From NCBI GenBank assembly GCA_018710885.1, contig DVJA01000017.1, forward strand, positions 1-24,374: DNA of 24,374 nt, written 5' to 3'. The notes beneath the pieces are model-generated. The model did no database searches. It was not told where the DNA came from and worked only from the letters and a program-made list of their open reading frames with translations. Positions 1 to 8,137 of the stretch are shown here, piece by piece (within the stretch, counting starts at the first letter, position 1; each line of letters begins with the position of its first letter). Source of the stretch: Scatomorpha merdigallinarum (GTDB taxonomy: Bacteria > Bacillota > Clostridia > Oscillospirales > Oscillospiraceae). The translations under genes were made by a program, and so were the position numbers.

Positions 1-5
1 AATAT

Positions 6-983
6 TTAAGCCGTGTCGCCTATCTTCAAATTTGGCGGCACCATCACGGTGACGGCCTGGCTGCGTCTCTGGCTTATACGGCTGAATAACAAATCCAGCG
101 CACTCTCCCAAACGTAGTCCGGATACATCTCTATACAGGTACCTGTCGGCCATTTGCTCTCGAGGGTCTGTATGTCGTGATAGATAATAACGGCGGTGTC
201 CTTGGGCACACGCACACCCAGTTCCCTGAACGCCTCCAGGGCGCCCTCGGCGACTTCATCGCTGCCCAGCAGCATGGCCTCGGCCAGCGCGTTATCTTCG
301 GCGGCCTTCTTGGCCAGAACGTATCCGCTCTCGCGGCTTATCTCACCCACGTGGAAAAAGCGCTCGTCATACGCCCCGCGGGCCCTGAGTATATCTTTTA
401 TGCCCTCAAGGCGGTTGACGCCTATGCGCCAGTTTGGCCCCTCATATATTCCACCGATATATCCAAGGCTCTTGTACTGCTTCTTGTCCAGCAGATACTC
501 AGTCATCTGCTCCTGCCCGCGCTTGAAATCCACCTGGACCTGGTCAAACTCATAGCTCTGCTGATCGGAGTTGACAAAGACTATGGCAAACGACAGTGAA
601 CGCAGGAAGTCAACCTCCTCCTGGCTGAACACGCCCAGCGCTATTACGCCGTCAACCTTCTGAGGCTGGCCGAAGTCCAGGCGGGTAAAGGCGACGTCGT
701 ATTTGTCAGTCATCATCTGCACCAGGCATGACAGAGACGAAAGCCTGACATTCTGCCTGTCCGGCCGCACTATGCGCCAGTCTGCCACACCTATTACCAG
801 ATGCGTCTTGTGCTCTGCAGCCCGCCGCTGCCGCGGGGAAATGTAACCCAGCTCGTGTGCCGCCTGAAAAATACGAACCCTGACTTCAGGGCTGACCGAT
901 ATATTTTCATCCTTGTTCAACACTCTGGAGACCGCCGCCGCAGAAACCTGCGCCGCCTGAGCAACATCCTTAATAGTCGCCAT
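6..983 (-). CDS. LacI-family transcriptional regulator
   Basis: Complete 325-residue LacI/GalR-type repressor. The N-terminus is a textbook LacI helix-turn-helix (MATIKDVAQAAQVS, then AAAVSRVLN, residues 1-23) followed by the hinge helix region to about residue 60. Residues 60-325 are the periplasmic-binding-protein-like effector domain, with the family's YIGG and R-x-x-G segments near residues 174-194, a layout reminiscent of galactoside-responsive members. The ATG start is preceded by a GGGGGA ribosome site five bases upstream and by a consensus promoter at 1017-1044. The gene is divergent from the two-component/ABC operon. It presumably binds a sugar-like effector and represses a gene set outside this window or itself. 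The ligand cannot be read from the sequence. The stop codon lies only six bases from the window edge, so any downstream operon partner is not visible. Confidence 0.93.
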   Translation of the reverse strand: MATIKDVAQAAQVSAAAVSRVLNKDENISVSPEVRVRIFQAAHELGYISPRQRRAAEHKTHLVIGVADWRIVRPDRQNVRLSSLSCLVQMMTDKYDVAFTRLDFGQPQKVDGVIALGVFSQEEVDFLRSLSFAIVFVNSDQQSYEFDQVQVDFKRGQEQMTEYLLDKKQYKSLGYIGGIYEGPNWRIGVNRLEGIKDILRARGAYDERFFHVGEISRESGYVLAKKAAEDNALAEAMLLGSDEVAEGALEAFRELGVRVPKDTAVIIYHDIQTLESKWPTGTCIEMYPDYVWESALDLLFSRISQRRSQAVTVMVPPNLKIGDTA

Positions 984-1016
984 CAGAATCCCCCTTGCCT
1001 TTTCGTTTCTAAAGCC

Positions 1017-1044
1017 ATTATAACAGCCCTCGACATGAAGTCAA
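1017..1044 (-). promoter_or_regulatory. Promoter of the LacI-family gene
   Basis: On the minus strand TTGACT (1044-1039) is separated by 16 bases from a perfect TATAAT (1022-1017). It lies about 35 bases upstream of the LacI start codon and matches a sigma-A promoter. No other candidate is as good in this intergenic stretch. Confidence 0.8.
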
Positions 1045-1052
1045 TATATTTT

Positions 1053-1066
1053 ACTAAACTTTTACT
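1053..1066. promoter_or_regulatory. Candidate LacI-type operator
   Basis: ACTAAACTTTTACT is 12/14 identical to the palindrome ACTAAACGTTTACT-like pattern typical of LacI/GalR operators. It forms part of a near-direct repeat (TTTTACTAAA twice, 11-base period, 1050-1069) just upstream of the -35 of the LacI gene. Autoregulation by the adjacent LacI protein is an inference. The site is also within an AT-rich patch, so chance resemblance is possible. Confidence 0.35.
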
Positions 1067-1161
1067 AAATAATAACCGCCTCTTATTATTGAGCCTGTTG
1101 GGGCCGTGCTTTTGCCTTCCGCACAACGCTTCTGCGCAGCACCCAGTGGAAGCGCCGAGAA

Positions 1162-1189
1162 TTGACTTGGCAATGTTCTGTGATATAAT
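1162..1189 (+). promoter_or_regulatory. Promoter of the two-component/ABC operon
   Basis: TTGACT (1162-1167), a 16-base spacer with TGTG just before the -10, and TATAAT (1184-1189) form a strong sigma-A promoter about 44 bases before the response-regulator start. A GAGGTG ribosome site follows at 1220-1225. No BceR-like box is seen here, unlike the two downstream transporter promoters, so basal expression of this operon looks constitutive. Confidence 0.82.
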
Positions 1190-1232
1190 GTGCTCCGTGC
1201 CACTTTATGGCTTAACTGTGAGGTGAAACTGT

Positions 1233-1916
1233 ATGGAGAGAATACTGGTTGTGGAAGACGATCTCGCACTCAGTGCAGGGCTTTGCTTTGAGCTGGACAG
1301 CGCGGGATATGTGTCTGTTCCGGCGTACAACTGCACAAAGGCAAGGTTCCTGCTCAGTGACGGCGAGTTCGGGCTTGTGCTGTTGGATGTGAATCTACCC
1401 GACGGAAACGGTTTCGACCTCTGCCGTGAAATCAAGACCGGGCACAGCACGCTGCCCGTCATTTTCCTCACGGCGAACGACTTGGAGCGCGACGTCCTGA
1501 CCGGCTTTGACATGGGCGCCGAGGACTATGTGACCAAGCCCTTCAACATGCAGATTCTCCTGCGCCGCGTGGAAGTCGCTCTGAGGCGCGGCGGCAAGCG
1601 CGAGCTGAGAGACGGATGGACTGACGGCTACCTCACACTGGACTTTACCGACCTCAGCGCCAAACGCGGCAGTGAAAAGCTCGCCATAACGCCGAACGAA
1701 TACAAACTTCTCAAAGCTCTCACGGAACATGCGGGCAATATACTCACGCGCAGCGTGTTGCTCGACCGGCTCTGGGACAGCGAGGGCAACTTCATTGACG
1801 ACCACACCCTCACTGTGACCATGAACCGCCTGCGGGCCAAAATAGAGGATGAAGGCCACACCTATATAAAGACTGTGCGCGGCATGGGCTACATCTGGAC
1901 GGGAGGCAGCAAATGA
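1233..1916 (+). CDS. OmpR-family response regulator
   Basis: A 227-residue DNA-binding response regulator. Residues 1-115 are the receiver domain: acidic pair E8-D9-D10, phospho-acceptor D52 in LLDVNLPDG, T80 and K102 in TKPF. Residues about 128-224 are the winged-helix OmpR/PhoB output domain (ITPNEYKLL, VTMNRLRAKI, VRGMGYIW). The partner is the kinase gene that overlaps its end by four bases (ATGA). Genomic context (short-loop kinase, ABC/FtsX exporters, TNACA-N4-TGTAA-like boxes at the next two transporter promoters) suggests a BceR-like role, switching on transporter genes in response to envelope-active compounds. The regulatory link is inferred. Confidence 0.95.
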   Translation: MERILVVEDDLALSAGLCFELDSAGYVSVPAYNCTKARFLLSDGEFGLVLLDVNLPDGNGFDLCREIKTGHSTLPVIFLTANDLERDVLTGFDMGAEDYVTKPFNMQILLRRVEVALRRGGKRELRDGWTDGYLTLDFTDLSAKRGSEKLAITPNEYKLLKALTEHAGNILTRSVLLDRLWDSEGNFIDDHTLTVTMNRLRAKIEDEGHTYIKTVRGMGYIWTGGSK

Positions 1917-2935
1917 GGCGCCGCAGTATGACCGTCATGCGCTCAGGCATGATTGTGCTCTCCGCGGCGCTGTTTGCCGCACTGGTGTGGCTGCTGTGGA
2001 CTACCATACCCTGGGCTGCCGTGCGCTATGGCATACTCGCGCTCTGCGCGGCGGTATACGCCGTAGTCGGGCTCTGGGCTCTCTATCAGCGGCGGCAGGT
2101 CAGCCTTTTCGCCGACGAGCTCTGCGAGACGCTCGACGCCCTGATTTCCGGCCGCGAGGTGGAGGGCTACCACCCATATGAGGACAGCCTCACCGCCAAA
2201 GTGCAGGGCAAGCTGATGCAGTACTTTGACATCATGAGCGAGGACCGCCGTCAGAGCCGGCGCGACAAGGAGACAATCCAGTCCCTTGTCAGCGATATCT
2301 CCCACCAGGTCAAGACGCCAATCGCAAACATCAAGATGTTCACCGGCATATTGCAGCAGCACGAGCTGACGCCGGAAAAGCGGGCCGAGTTCCTTGACAC
2401 AATGTCTGCCCAGATAGATAAGCTGGATTTTCTAATGCAGTCCCTGATAAAGATGTCCCGGCTCGAGACGGGCACCTTCACCCTGCACGTGGAGGAAGCC
2501 CGCCTGTCTGACAGCATCGCCCAGGCCATCAGCACGGTGTGGGCCAAAGCAGAGGCCAAACAGATAGAGATATCTGTGGACTGCGACCCGGAAATCACCG
2601 TACAGCACGACCCCAAGTGGACAGCGGAGGCCATCGGCAACATCCTTGACAACGCGGTCAAGTACACGCCCGAGGGCGGCAGCGTAAGCGTCAGTGTGCG
2701 TCCGTGGCAGTTCTACACCCGTATAGACATAACCGATACCGGTATAGGCATTGCCGAGGAGCACTACAACGACGTCTTCCAGCGCTTCTACCGCGCGCAG
2801 GAGGTGGCCGCGCAGGAAGGCGTAGGTCTGGGCCTATATCTCGCTAACGGCATCATCACACGGCAGAAGGGATACATAAGCGTTAAATCCAAAGTTGGAG
2901 CGGGGACGACCTTCTCCGTTTACCTCTTGAGCTGA
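1913..2935 (+). CDS. Short-loop sensor histidine kinase
   Basis: A 340-residue membrane kinase. Two TM helices (about 12-30 and 37-58) are joined by only a few residues, so there is essentially no extracellular sensor domain, as in intramembrane-sensing BceS-type kinases. The catalytic core is complete: HisKA with H131 in SDISHQVKTP, N-box NILDNAVKYTP (243-253), G1 box DTGIGI (275-280) and G2 box GVGLGL (303-308). It phosphorylates the regulator whose gene it overlaps. Kinases of this build usually receive their signal from a partner ABC permease, and the fifth gene of this operon encodes one. Whether that permease is the true sensor partner is inference. Confidence 0.94.
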   Translation: MRRRSMTVMRSGMIVLSAALFAALVWLLWTTIPWAAVRYGILALCAAVYAVVGLWALYQRRQVSLFADELCETLDALISGREVEGYHPYEDSLTAKVQGKLMQYFDIMSEDRRQSRRDKETIQSLVSDISHQVKTPIANIKMFTGILQQHELTPEKRAEFLDTMSAQIDKLDFLMQSLIKMSRLETGTFTLHVEEARLSDSIAQAISTVWAKAEAKQIEISVDCDPEITVQHDPKWTAEAIGNILDNAVKYTPEGGSVSVSVRPWQFYTRIDITDTGIGIAEEHYNDVFQRFYRAQEVAAQEGVGLGLYLANGIITRQKGYISVKSKVGAGTTFSVYLLS

Positions 2936-2948
2936 AAGGAACTTGCGT

Positions 2949-3524
2949 ATGTTTACAGACGGACGAAGCAAAAAGGTAGTTTTCATTGCCCACTGCCTGT
3001 TGAACCAGAACGCCATTTCAGACGGAACCGCCGTCTACCCGGCTGCGTTCCGTGAGCTGGTTCAATACTTTCTCGAGCACGAGGTCGGTGTAGTTCAAAT
3101 GCCATGCCCGGAGCTGTGCTGTTTGGGCCTCGACCGCGGCGATGAGCGCGGCGCCACACGTCCAGTTGCGGAGGAGAACACCCGTATACGCCGCGCGATG
3201 ATGAAGCCGGAACCCCGCACCCGGCTCATGGCCCTGGTGGATCAGGTCATGTGGCAAATCACGGAGTATCGAAAACATGGTTTTCAGATTCTGGGCATCT
3301 TCGGCGCCAACCGCTCCCCCAACTGCGGCGTGGATACAACTTCTGACAACAACGCCGAAGTGGAGGGAAAAGGTCTTTTCATGAAGGAGCTTTACAAAAG
3401 GCTTCAAATAGCTGGCATCGACGTGTCTCTCATCGGTTTGAAGGCCACGGACTCTCTCAAGGAAAAATTATCTCTAATCCATATGCCGGACAATGGCCGG
3501 TCACAGAAGGAGCAAACTGTTTAA
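2949..3524 (+). CDS. TudS/DUF523-related putative desulfidase
   Basis: A 191-residue protein resembling the CD3072-type branch of the TudS/DUF523 family, whose characterised members use a [4Fe-4S] cluster to remove sulfur from thiouracil-like compounds. Conserved-looking cysteines occur in AHCLLNQNA (near the N-terminus), in PCPELCCLG (about residues 52-60) and in NRSPNCG (about 121-127), which would supply the three cluster ligands. I chose ATG 2949 because the AAAGGA site ends eight bases before it; a TTG six bases further upstream would be too close. The gene sits between the kinase and the ATPase in the same operon. Its role there is not known: it may act on a sulfur-containing signal or drug, or be a passenger. 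Family assignment is from memory of motifs. Confidence 0.7.
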   Translation: MFTDGRSKKVVFIAHCLLNQNAISDGTAVYPAAFRELVQYFLEHEVGVVQMPCPELCCLGLDRGDERGATRPVAEENTRIRRAMMKPEPRTRLMALVDQVMWQITEYRKHGFQILGIFGANRSPNCGVDTTSDNNAEVEGKGLFMKELYKRLQIAGIDVSLIGLKATDSLKEKLSLIHMPDNGRSQKEQTV

Positions 3525-3526
3525 AC

Positions 3527-4192
3527 ATGGACATCGTAACCGTACACAACCTGAAGAAGTACTTCGGCAGGGGCGAGAACCAGGTGAAGGCCCTGGACGG
3601 CGTGGATCTCGCCATTGAAAAGGGCAAATTCACCGCCATCATCGGGGCCTCCGGCTCCGGCAAAACTACGCTGCTCAACATGATCGGTGGCATGGACATT
3701 CCGGACGAAGGCGAAGTCATAGTTGACGGCGTAAACCTGCGGGGCCTGAAGGAGAAGGAACTGTCCGTGTTCCGTCGCAGCAAGGTGGGCTTCATATACC
3801 AGAACTTCAACCTCGTGTCCACGCTGACTGTCAAGGAGAACATTCTCTTCCCGCTCAGTCTGGCCGGCAGCACGCCCGACCCGGTGTTTTTTGAGGAAAT
3901 TGTGAAGCTCCTGCACATCGAAGAGCGGCTGAACGCCTTCCCTGCCGAGCTCTCCGGAGGCGGGCAGCAGCGCGTGGCCATAGCGCGTGCGCTCATTGCC
4001 AAACCGGCAATTATTCTCGCCGACGAGCCCACCGGCAATCTGGACAGCAAAAGCGGCCAAAACGTGCTGGGCCTGCTGAAACTGTCCGTTGAGACGTACC
4101 GTCAAACCCTGGTGATGATAACCCACAACCTGGAGCTGGCCCAGATGGCCGACTGCGTCGTCCGGATTGAAGACGGCCGCGTCCGCGCATAA
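3527..4192 (+). CDS. ABC transporter ATP-binding protein (unit A)
   Basis: A 221-residue MacB/LolD-type ATPase. Walker A GASGSGKTT (40-48), Q-loop Q92 in IYQNFNLV, signature LSGGGQQRV (142-150, with an extra-Gly variant of LSGGQ), Walker B IILADEP with catalytic E167, D-loop NLDS, and switch H200 are all present, so it should be active. It powers the permease encoded immediately downstream; its stop is 13 bases before that start. Its AAGGAG ribosome site lies rather far (14 bases) from the ATG, and no nearer start is in frame, so translation may depend partly on coupling to the preceding gene, which ends three bases upstream. It is a paralog of the ATPase at 9931. Confidence 0.95.
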   Translation: MDIVTVHNLKKYFGRGENQVKALDGVDLAIEKGKFTAIIGASGSGKTTLLNMIGGMDIPDEGEVIVDGVNLRGLKEKELSVFRRSKVGFIYQNFNLVSTLTVKENILFPLSLAGSTPDPVFFEEIVKLLHIEERLNAFPAELSGGGQQRVAIARALIAKPAIILADEPTGNLDSKSGQNVLGLLKLSVETYRQTLVMITHNLELAQMADCVVRIEDGRVRA

Positions 4193-4205
4193 GGAGATCC
4201 CAGCC

Positions 4206-6743
4206 ATGCTTGCAAACAACAACCTGAAAGTCTGCTGGACGCTGGTCAGGCGAGATTTCCGCTTCCACCGGGTCAAGAACGCAGTTCTGGCTCTGGCGGT
4301 GGCGCTGGTGGCGTGTCTCTACACCTTTGTGTTTCTGCTGGGCAATGCGGTGGAAGATGCGTTTCTGCTGAATTACCAGTACACCTACGGCTCCACCAGC
4401 CACATTCTCTACACCGGGCTGACGGAACACCAGGCAGACCTGCTATCACAACACCCGAATATAAAACGCACCGTGCGTCTGAGCACAGTGGGGACACTGT
4501 CCGACCCCATACTCGGCCAGCGCTCGGTCAAGCTGGCGGTCACGGATCAGGACTACGCCGAGACCGTCCTGTCCGTCCCAACCACCGGCCATCTCCCTCA
4601 GGAGCCCGGCGAGATCGCTCTGGATGAGTTCACAATGGGCTCTCTCGGTGTTTTGAAGGAGATAGGCGCGCCGGTCACGCTGCAGTGGACAGACACCTCC
4701 GGCCAGACCCACATCGATGAATTCACTCTATGTGGCTGGTGGGCCAGTCCCACGAACTTCACCGAGGCCTGTGCCTGGATTTCCGAGGAAACGGCCCAGA
4801 CGCTCATGCCGGGCTACAACGATGAAGCCGCTGCAAACATCACCCTGGGCGTCACCCTGCATCAGCCGCGCGAGCTTGAGCAGCAGGCCGCTCAAATCTT
4901 GTCCGACCAAGGGCTGCCCGAGGCCACCTTCACAACCAACCTGGCCTATAACGACGCCCGCGTGGACCTCGCCAGCCAGCAGGCCCAGCCCTATTACGCC
5001 CCGGCGGCGCTGGTACTGGTGTGCGGCTTTTTGATGGTGCTCGCCATAGTGCAGGTAACCGCCGTGCAGGACAGGAGCTACTTTGCCGGGCTGAAAGCTC
5101 TGGGCCTGTCGCCCAGGCAGTTGCGCCGCTGCCTGCTGGAAAAGAGCATCAGTGTGACACTGCTCGGCCTTGCCCCCGGCTTTCTGCTCGGCTTCGCGCT
5201 CAACCTCGCTATCACCCCCCGCGTGCTAGTGGGCATGGAGCAAAACCCGGCGCTCTACTTTTTGAGTTGGCAGCCGTTTGCGGCAGCGGCTGGCTGCACT
5301 CTTTGCACTGTACTGCTGGCGTATCTGCTGCCCTCACTGCGCCTGTCACGGCTGACCCCGGCGCAGGTGGTTCAATCTAACGCGCCCCGGACCTCGCGCA
5401 GTGGTGGAACTCAGAGCGGCATGGTCACCCTGCCGCGTCTGGCCCTGCGCACTCTGGGCCGGAGTAAGGGCCGCACAGCTCTGTCCGTAGTTATAATGCT
5501 GGCGGCTGTGCTGCTGCTGACCAATATCCGCATGCAATATGTAAGCTTGCAGGAAGATGTGTATCTCTCTGCCCTCTCCCCCTGGGACTACTCCATTGCC
5601 GACGCCTCGGCTGCAACAACCTACCAGCGTTACAACGAGCAAAACCACGGCGTCACTCAGGAGATGGTGGACGAGCTGAAAGAGCGCCCCGAGGCCACTT
5701 CAGTCAGCGCACTGAAAAGCCGCGAAGTTCCCATGGTGGCCGATGAGACGCTGCACCAGCGGGTCATTGACTACTACAACCAGCCCTACGACGAGACCAT
5801 GACCCTACGCGAGTCCCAATCCGCTTTCCCTGCCTGGATGGAAGGCATAGACCGCTTCACCGAAACTGGCGAGTACACCGCCATAGTTGTCGGACTGGAC
5901 GGAGCCTATCTGGACTACGTGCTGGAATACTGCCCCTTCACCAGCGGCAGCTTTGACCAGGCTGCCTTTGAAAGCGGCGAATATGTAATCGCCGGTGGCG
6001 CATACCATGAAGGCGTCTCATGCCTGGCAGCGGGTGAAACGCTGGAGCTGGAAGACCGCACTTTCACAGTGCTAGGCTCTCTGATGCACGACAACTCGTA
6101 TCTGGAAGGGACCAACAGCCCGGAGGCGTCCTTCACCTTCTACTATCTGGTGCCGCTCTCGGTCTTTGACGAGCTCTTTCCCGACCAGAGCTACAGGCAG
6201 GCGGCAGTGAACATAGACCACAGCCAGCAGGCGTCCTTTGAGGACTATCTGGCCCAGTACGAGCACGGCCTCAACCGCGGCATCAGTGTTACCCTGCGCA
6301 GCAACTACCAGCAGAACTTTGAGACCGCGCGGCTCAATATGGTGCTGATACTCTCCACAGTGGGCGCAGTATTGCTTGTGATTGCCGTGCTGAACTTTGT
6401 GAACCTGCTGGTGTCAAAGACGGTGAGCCGCAGGAGGGAGTTCGCCATCTATCAGAGCCTGGGCATGACCACCTCACAGCTACGCCGTCTGGTCCTGCTC
6501 GAAGGTGCGTTTTTCGCTTTGCTCATGGCGCTGGTGTTAGTGCCTGTGACCATTGCCTTTGCCGCGCTGGTGATGCCCGGTTTCATCGCAAACCTGTCGT
6601 GGGTGTCCGTCTACGTCTTCGACGTCACCCCGCTCTGGCTCACACTGCCTGTTATAGCGGCGCTCGCGCTCCTGGTCCCGCCGCTCTGCCTGCGGTATGT
6701 GACCAGAGGTACGATACGCGACAGGCTGGGAAATGTAGAATAG
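4206..6743 (+). CDS. FtsX-like ABC permease, two-domain (unit A)
   Basis: An 845-residue permease. The start at 4206 is chosen because AAGGAG lies at 4191-4197; the 13 extra codons of the longer reading frame overlap the ATPase gene and have no ribosome site. Predicted layout: TM1 (about 25-46), a ~215-residue extracellular domain, three TMs (265-380, first FtsX domain), TM5 (425-440), a second ~260-residue extracellular domain, and three TMs (711-830, second FtsX domain). The cytoplasmic coupling segments are SYFAGLKALGLSPRQLRR and REFAIYQSLGMTTSQLRR. This tandem 1+3/1+3 build differs from the ten-TM BceB layout and is closer to MacB/LolC-type mechanotransmission permeases. It likely exports or extracts a hydrophobic or peptide compound, or signals to the kinase encoded upstream. 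The substrate is unknown. Confidence 0.9.
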   Translation: MLANNNLKVCWTLVRRDFRFHRVKNAVLALAVALVACLYTFVFLLGNAVEDAFLLNYQYTYGSTSHILYTGLTEHQADLLSQHPNIKRTVRLSTVGTLSDPILGQRSVKLAVTDQDYAETVLSVPTTGHLPQEPGEIALDEFTMGSLGVLKEIGAPVTLQWTDTSGQTHIDEFTLCGWWASPTNFTEACAWISEETAQTLMPGYNDEAAANITLGVTLHQPRELEQQAAQILSDQGLPEATFTTNLAYNDARVDLASQQAQPYYAPAALVLVCGFLMVLAIVQVTAVQDRSYFAGLKALGLSPRQLRRCLLEKSISVTLLGLAPGFLLGFALNLAITPRVLVGMEQNPALYFLSWQPFAAAAGCTLCTVLLAYLLPSLRLSRLTPAQVVQSNAPRTSRSGGTQSGMVTLPRLALRTLGRSKGRTALSVVIMLAAVLLLTNIRMQYVSLQEDVYLSALSPWDYSIADASAATTYQRYNEQNHGVTQEMVDELKERPEATSVSALKSREVPMVADETLHQRVIDYYNQPYDETMTLRESQSAFPAWMEGIDRFTETGEYTAIVVGLDGAYLDYVLEYCPFTSGSFDQAAFESGEYVIAGGAYHEGVSCLAAGETLELEDRTFTVLGSLMHDNSYLEGTNSPEASFTFYYLVPLSVFDELFPDQSYRQAAVNIDHSQQASFEDYLAQYEHGLNRGISVTLRSNYQQNFETARLNMVLILSTVGAVLLVIAVLNFVNLLVSKTVSRRREFAIYQSLGMTTSQLRRLVLLEGAFFALLMALVLVPVTIAFAALVMPGFIANLSWVSVYVFDVTPLWLTLPVIAALALLVPPLCLRYVTRGTIRDRLGNVE

Positions 6744-6759
6744 CGAGGTATAAGGCATT

Positions 6760-7302
6760 ATGCAGAACAAATATATACGCCTCGTCGCGGCTGACGTCTC
6801 CCTTGCGGAGCAGGTGGCCGATTACTACAGCCGCAACCGTGACTTTCTCCGAGAGTTTGAACCCGTTAGGGATGAGACGTTCTTCACCTGCGCATATCAG
6901 CGCGATGTTTTGCAGCGCGAGGCACAGGATTTTCAGAGACGGGCGGCGTTCCGGTTCTATATCATCCCCGCTCAGAGCCCCGACAAAGTCATCGGCGTCA
7001 TTGGATTGAACAACGTGGTTTGGGGCACCTTCTGCTCTGCCTTTTTGGGCTACAAACTCGACAGGGACTTCATAAACCGCGGCTACATGTCCATGGCGGT
7101 AGAGATGCTCACCAAGTACGCTTTTGAAGAGCTCGGCTTGCACCGCATAGAGGCCAACGTCATGCCGAAAAACAAAGCGTCGCTGAGGGTCCTTGAGAAA
7201 AACCACTTCACCAACGAGGGCATTTCAAAGTATTACCTAAAAATCAACGGGGTCTGGGAAGACCACATCCACATGGTAAAAATAAATTACTCCATGCACT
7301 GA
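6760..7302 (+). CDS. GNAT N-acetyltransferase, RimJ/RimL-like
   Basis: A 180-residue acetyltransferase of the RimJ/RimL (Acetyltransf_3) type. Recognisable are the N-terminal IRLVAADVSLAEQVADYY segment, the IGVIGLNNV beta strand, LGYKLDRDFINRGYMSMAV covering the acetyl-CoA-binding loop region (a Gly-poor variant of the usual R/Q-x-x-G-x-G/A), and HRIEANVMPKNKASLRVLEK near residues 127-146, the family's most typical stretch. It probably acetylates a protein N-terminus or a small amine. It follows permease A after 16 bases with a weak GAGG site and is the last gene before a strong terminator, so it is probably cotranscribed with the transporter. A drug-modifying role would fit the neighbourhood but is not shown. 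Confidence 0.9.
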   Translation: MQNKYIRLVAADVSLAEQVADYYSRNRDFLREFEPVRDETFFTCAYQRDVLQREAQDFQRRAAFRFYIIPAQSPDKVIGVIGLNNVVWGTFCSAFLGYKLDRDFINRGYMSMAVEMLTKYAFEELGLHRIEANVMPKNKASLRVLEKNHFTNEGISKYYLKINGVWEDHIHMVKINYSMH

Positions 7303-7305
7303 CAC

Positions 7306-7340
7306 AAAGCGGGAGACCAGAAACCGGTCTCCCGCTTTTT
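7306..7340 (+). terminator. Rho-independent terminator of operon A
   Basis: A perfect 13-base stem, AAAGCGGGAGACC (7306-7318) paired with 7326-7338, with a seven-base loop and a T run to 7340. It ends four bases downstream of the acetyltransferase stop. Confidence 0.93.
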
Positions 7341-7359
7341 CCATACCTCCCCCGCTCCA

Positions 7360-7416
7360 AAAGTCACAAAACTGTACCTCTGCTGTGCCGCATATGTAAC
7401 TTTGGTATGTTAGCAT
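7360..7416 (+). promoter_or_regulatory. BceR-like box and promoter of the lone permease
   Basis: AAAGTCACAAAACTGTACC at 7360-7378 is repeated exactly at 9827-9845. Its core TCACA-AAAC-TGTAC fits the TNACA-N4-TGTAA consensus of BceR-type regulators except for the last base. A -10-like TAGCAT (7411-7416) follows 32 bases later, at the same spacing as TATCAT at the second site. There is no good -35, as expected for an activator-dependent promoter. The start at 7448 has GGGAGG seven bases upstream. Confidence 0.65.
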
Positions 7417-7447
7417 ATGCGCAGAGATAAATCCGGGAGGAATGTTT

Positions 7448-8119
7448 ATGGACAAGAGACCTCGCTCTCTGCTCTGGATGCTGGCCAGGCGCGAGCTGCT
7501 TTCCCGCCGGCGGTCTAGCGCGCTGTCGCTCGCCGCTATCATCTTCGCCATAGCTCTGGCGCTGACAGTTGCGCTCTATCTCGCTGGCACGCAGACGGCT
7601 AATGACCGCATACTCGGAAATATGCAGCACGTCGTGTACATATCCGTAACGCCGGAGCAGCTTGACGCCCTTGCGTCCGACGCACGTGTGGAGATGTGCG
7701 AGCCGTACAAGCCTTGCGACACTGAGTTTGAAACCGAAGGCGTCAAGTTCAACCTGGTCTACTATGAGAGCGTCGCCGAGAGCATACGCACCTATGTTGT
7801 CAACGAGGGGCGCGCACCGGAGGCATACAATGAGATCTGCGTGGACAGGCGCTTCATGTCCGCGTTTGGCAGGGACTGCGAACTGGGCGCGCCCCTAACT
7901 CTGGACCTGGGCGCCAGGCAGGAAACATTTACCGTCACGGGTTACACTGACGACGGCTACACCTCGCTTACACACCCCGTGCGCGTATCACGTGAATTTG
8001 CCGTGCGCAGCCCCGAGATGGGCGTCATGCCCTTCACCGCCCTGGTGCGTCTCGTGGACGCGGACAGCATGCCCCCTTCCACATTCTCTACAACAGCCTA
8101 CCAGCTCGCGCTTGACTAG
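7448..8119 (+). CDS. 5' fragment of permease B (TM1 and first extracellular domain)
   Basis: This part, about 223 residues, would be made if the amber codon terminates. It holds one TM helix (about residues 20-42, SLAAIIFAIALALTVALYLA) and the soluble extracellular domain with the VTPEQLDAL segment shared with the sister permeases. Alone it would be a single-pass membrane-anchored domain without any FtsX transport domain. A start at 7442 is also possible but would sit one base from GGGAGG, so ATG 7448 is preferred. Confidence 0.6.
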   Translation: MDKRPRSLLWMLARRELLSRRRSSALSLAAIIFAIALALTVALYLAGTQTANDRILGNMQHVVYISVTPEQLDALASDARVEMCEPYKPCDTEFETEGVKFNLVYYESVAESIRTYVVNEGRAPEAYNEICVDRRFMSAFGRDCELGAPLTLDLGARQETFTVTGYTDDGYTSLTHPVRVSREFAVRSPEMGVMPFTALVRLVDADSMPPSTFSTTAYQLALD

Positions 8120-8137
8120 GGCATCGAGCGCGCTAAC

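Noticed and set aside
6..983. Plus-strand frames at 177-599 and 196-555
   Set aside because: They are antisense to an evident LacI-family gene and resemble no protein family.
8117..8119. Amber codon read as an amino acid (pyrrolysine or a reassigned code)
   Set aside because: TAG ends other clear genes in the window (6741-6743, 9824-9826), no downstream hairpin like a PYLIS element was seen, and the permease family has no such residue. A point mutation is simpler.
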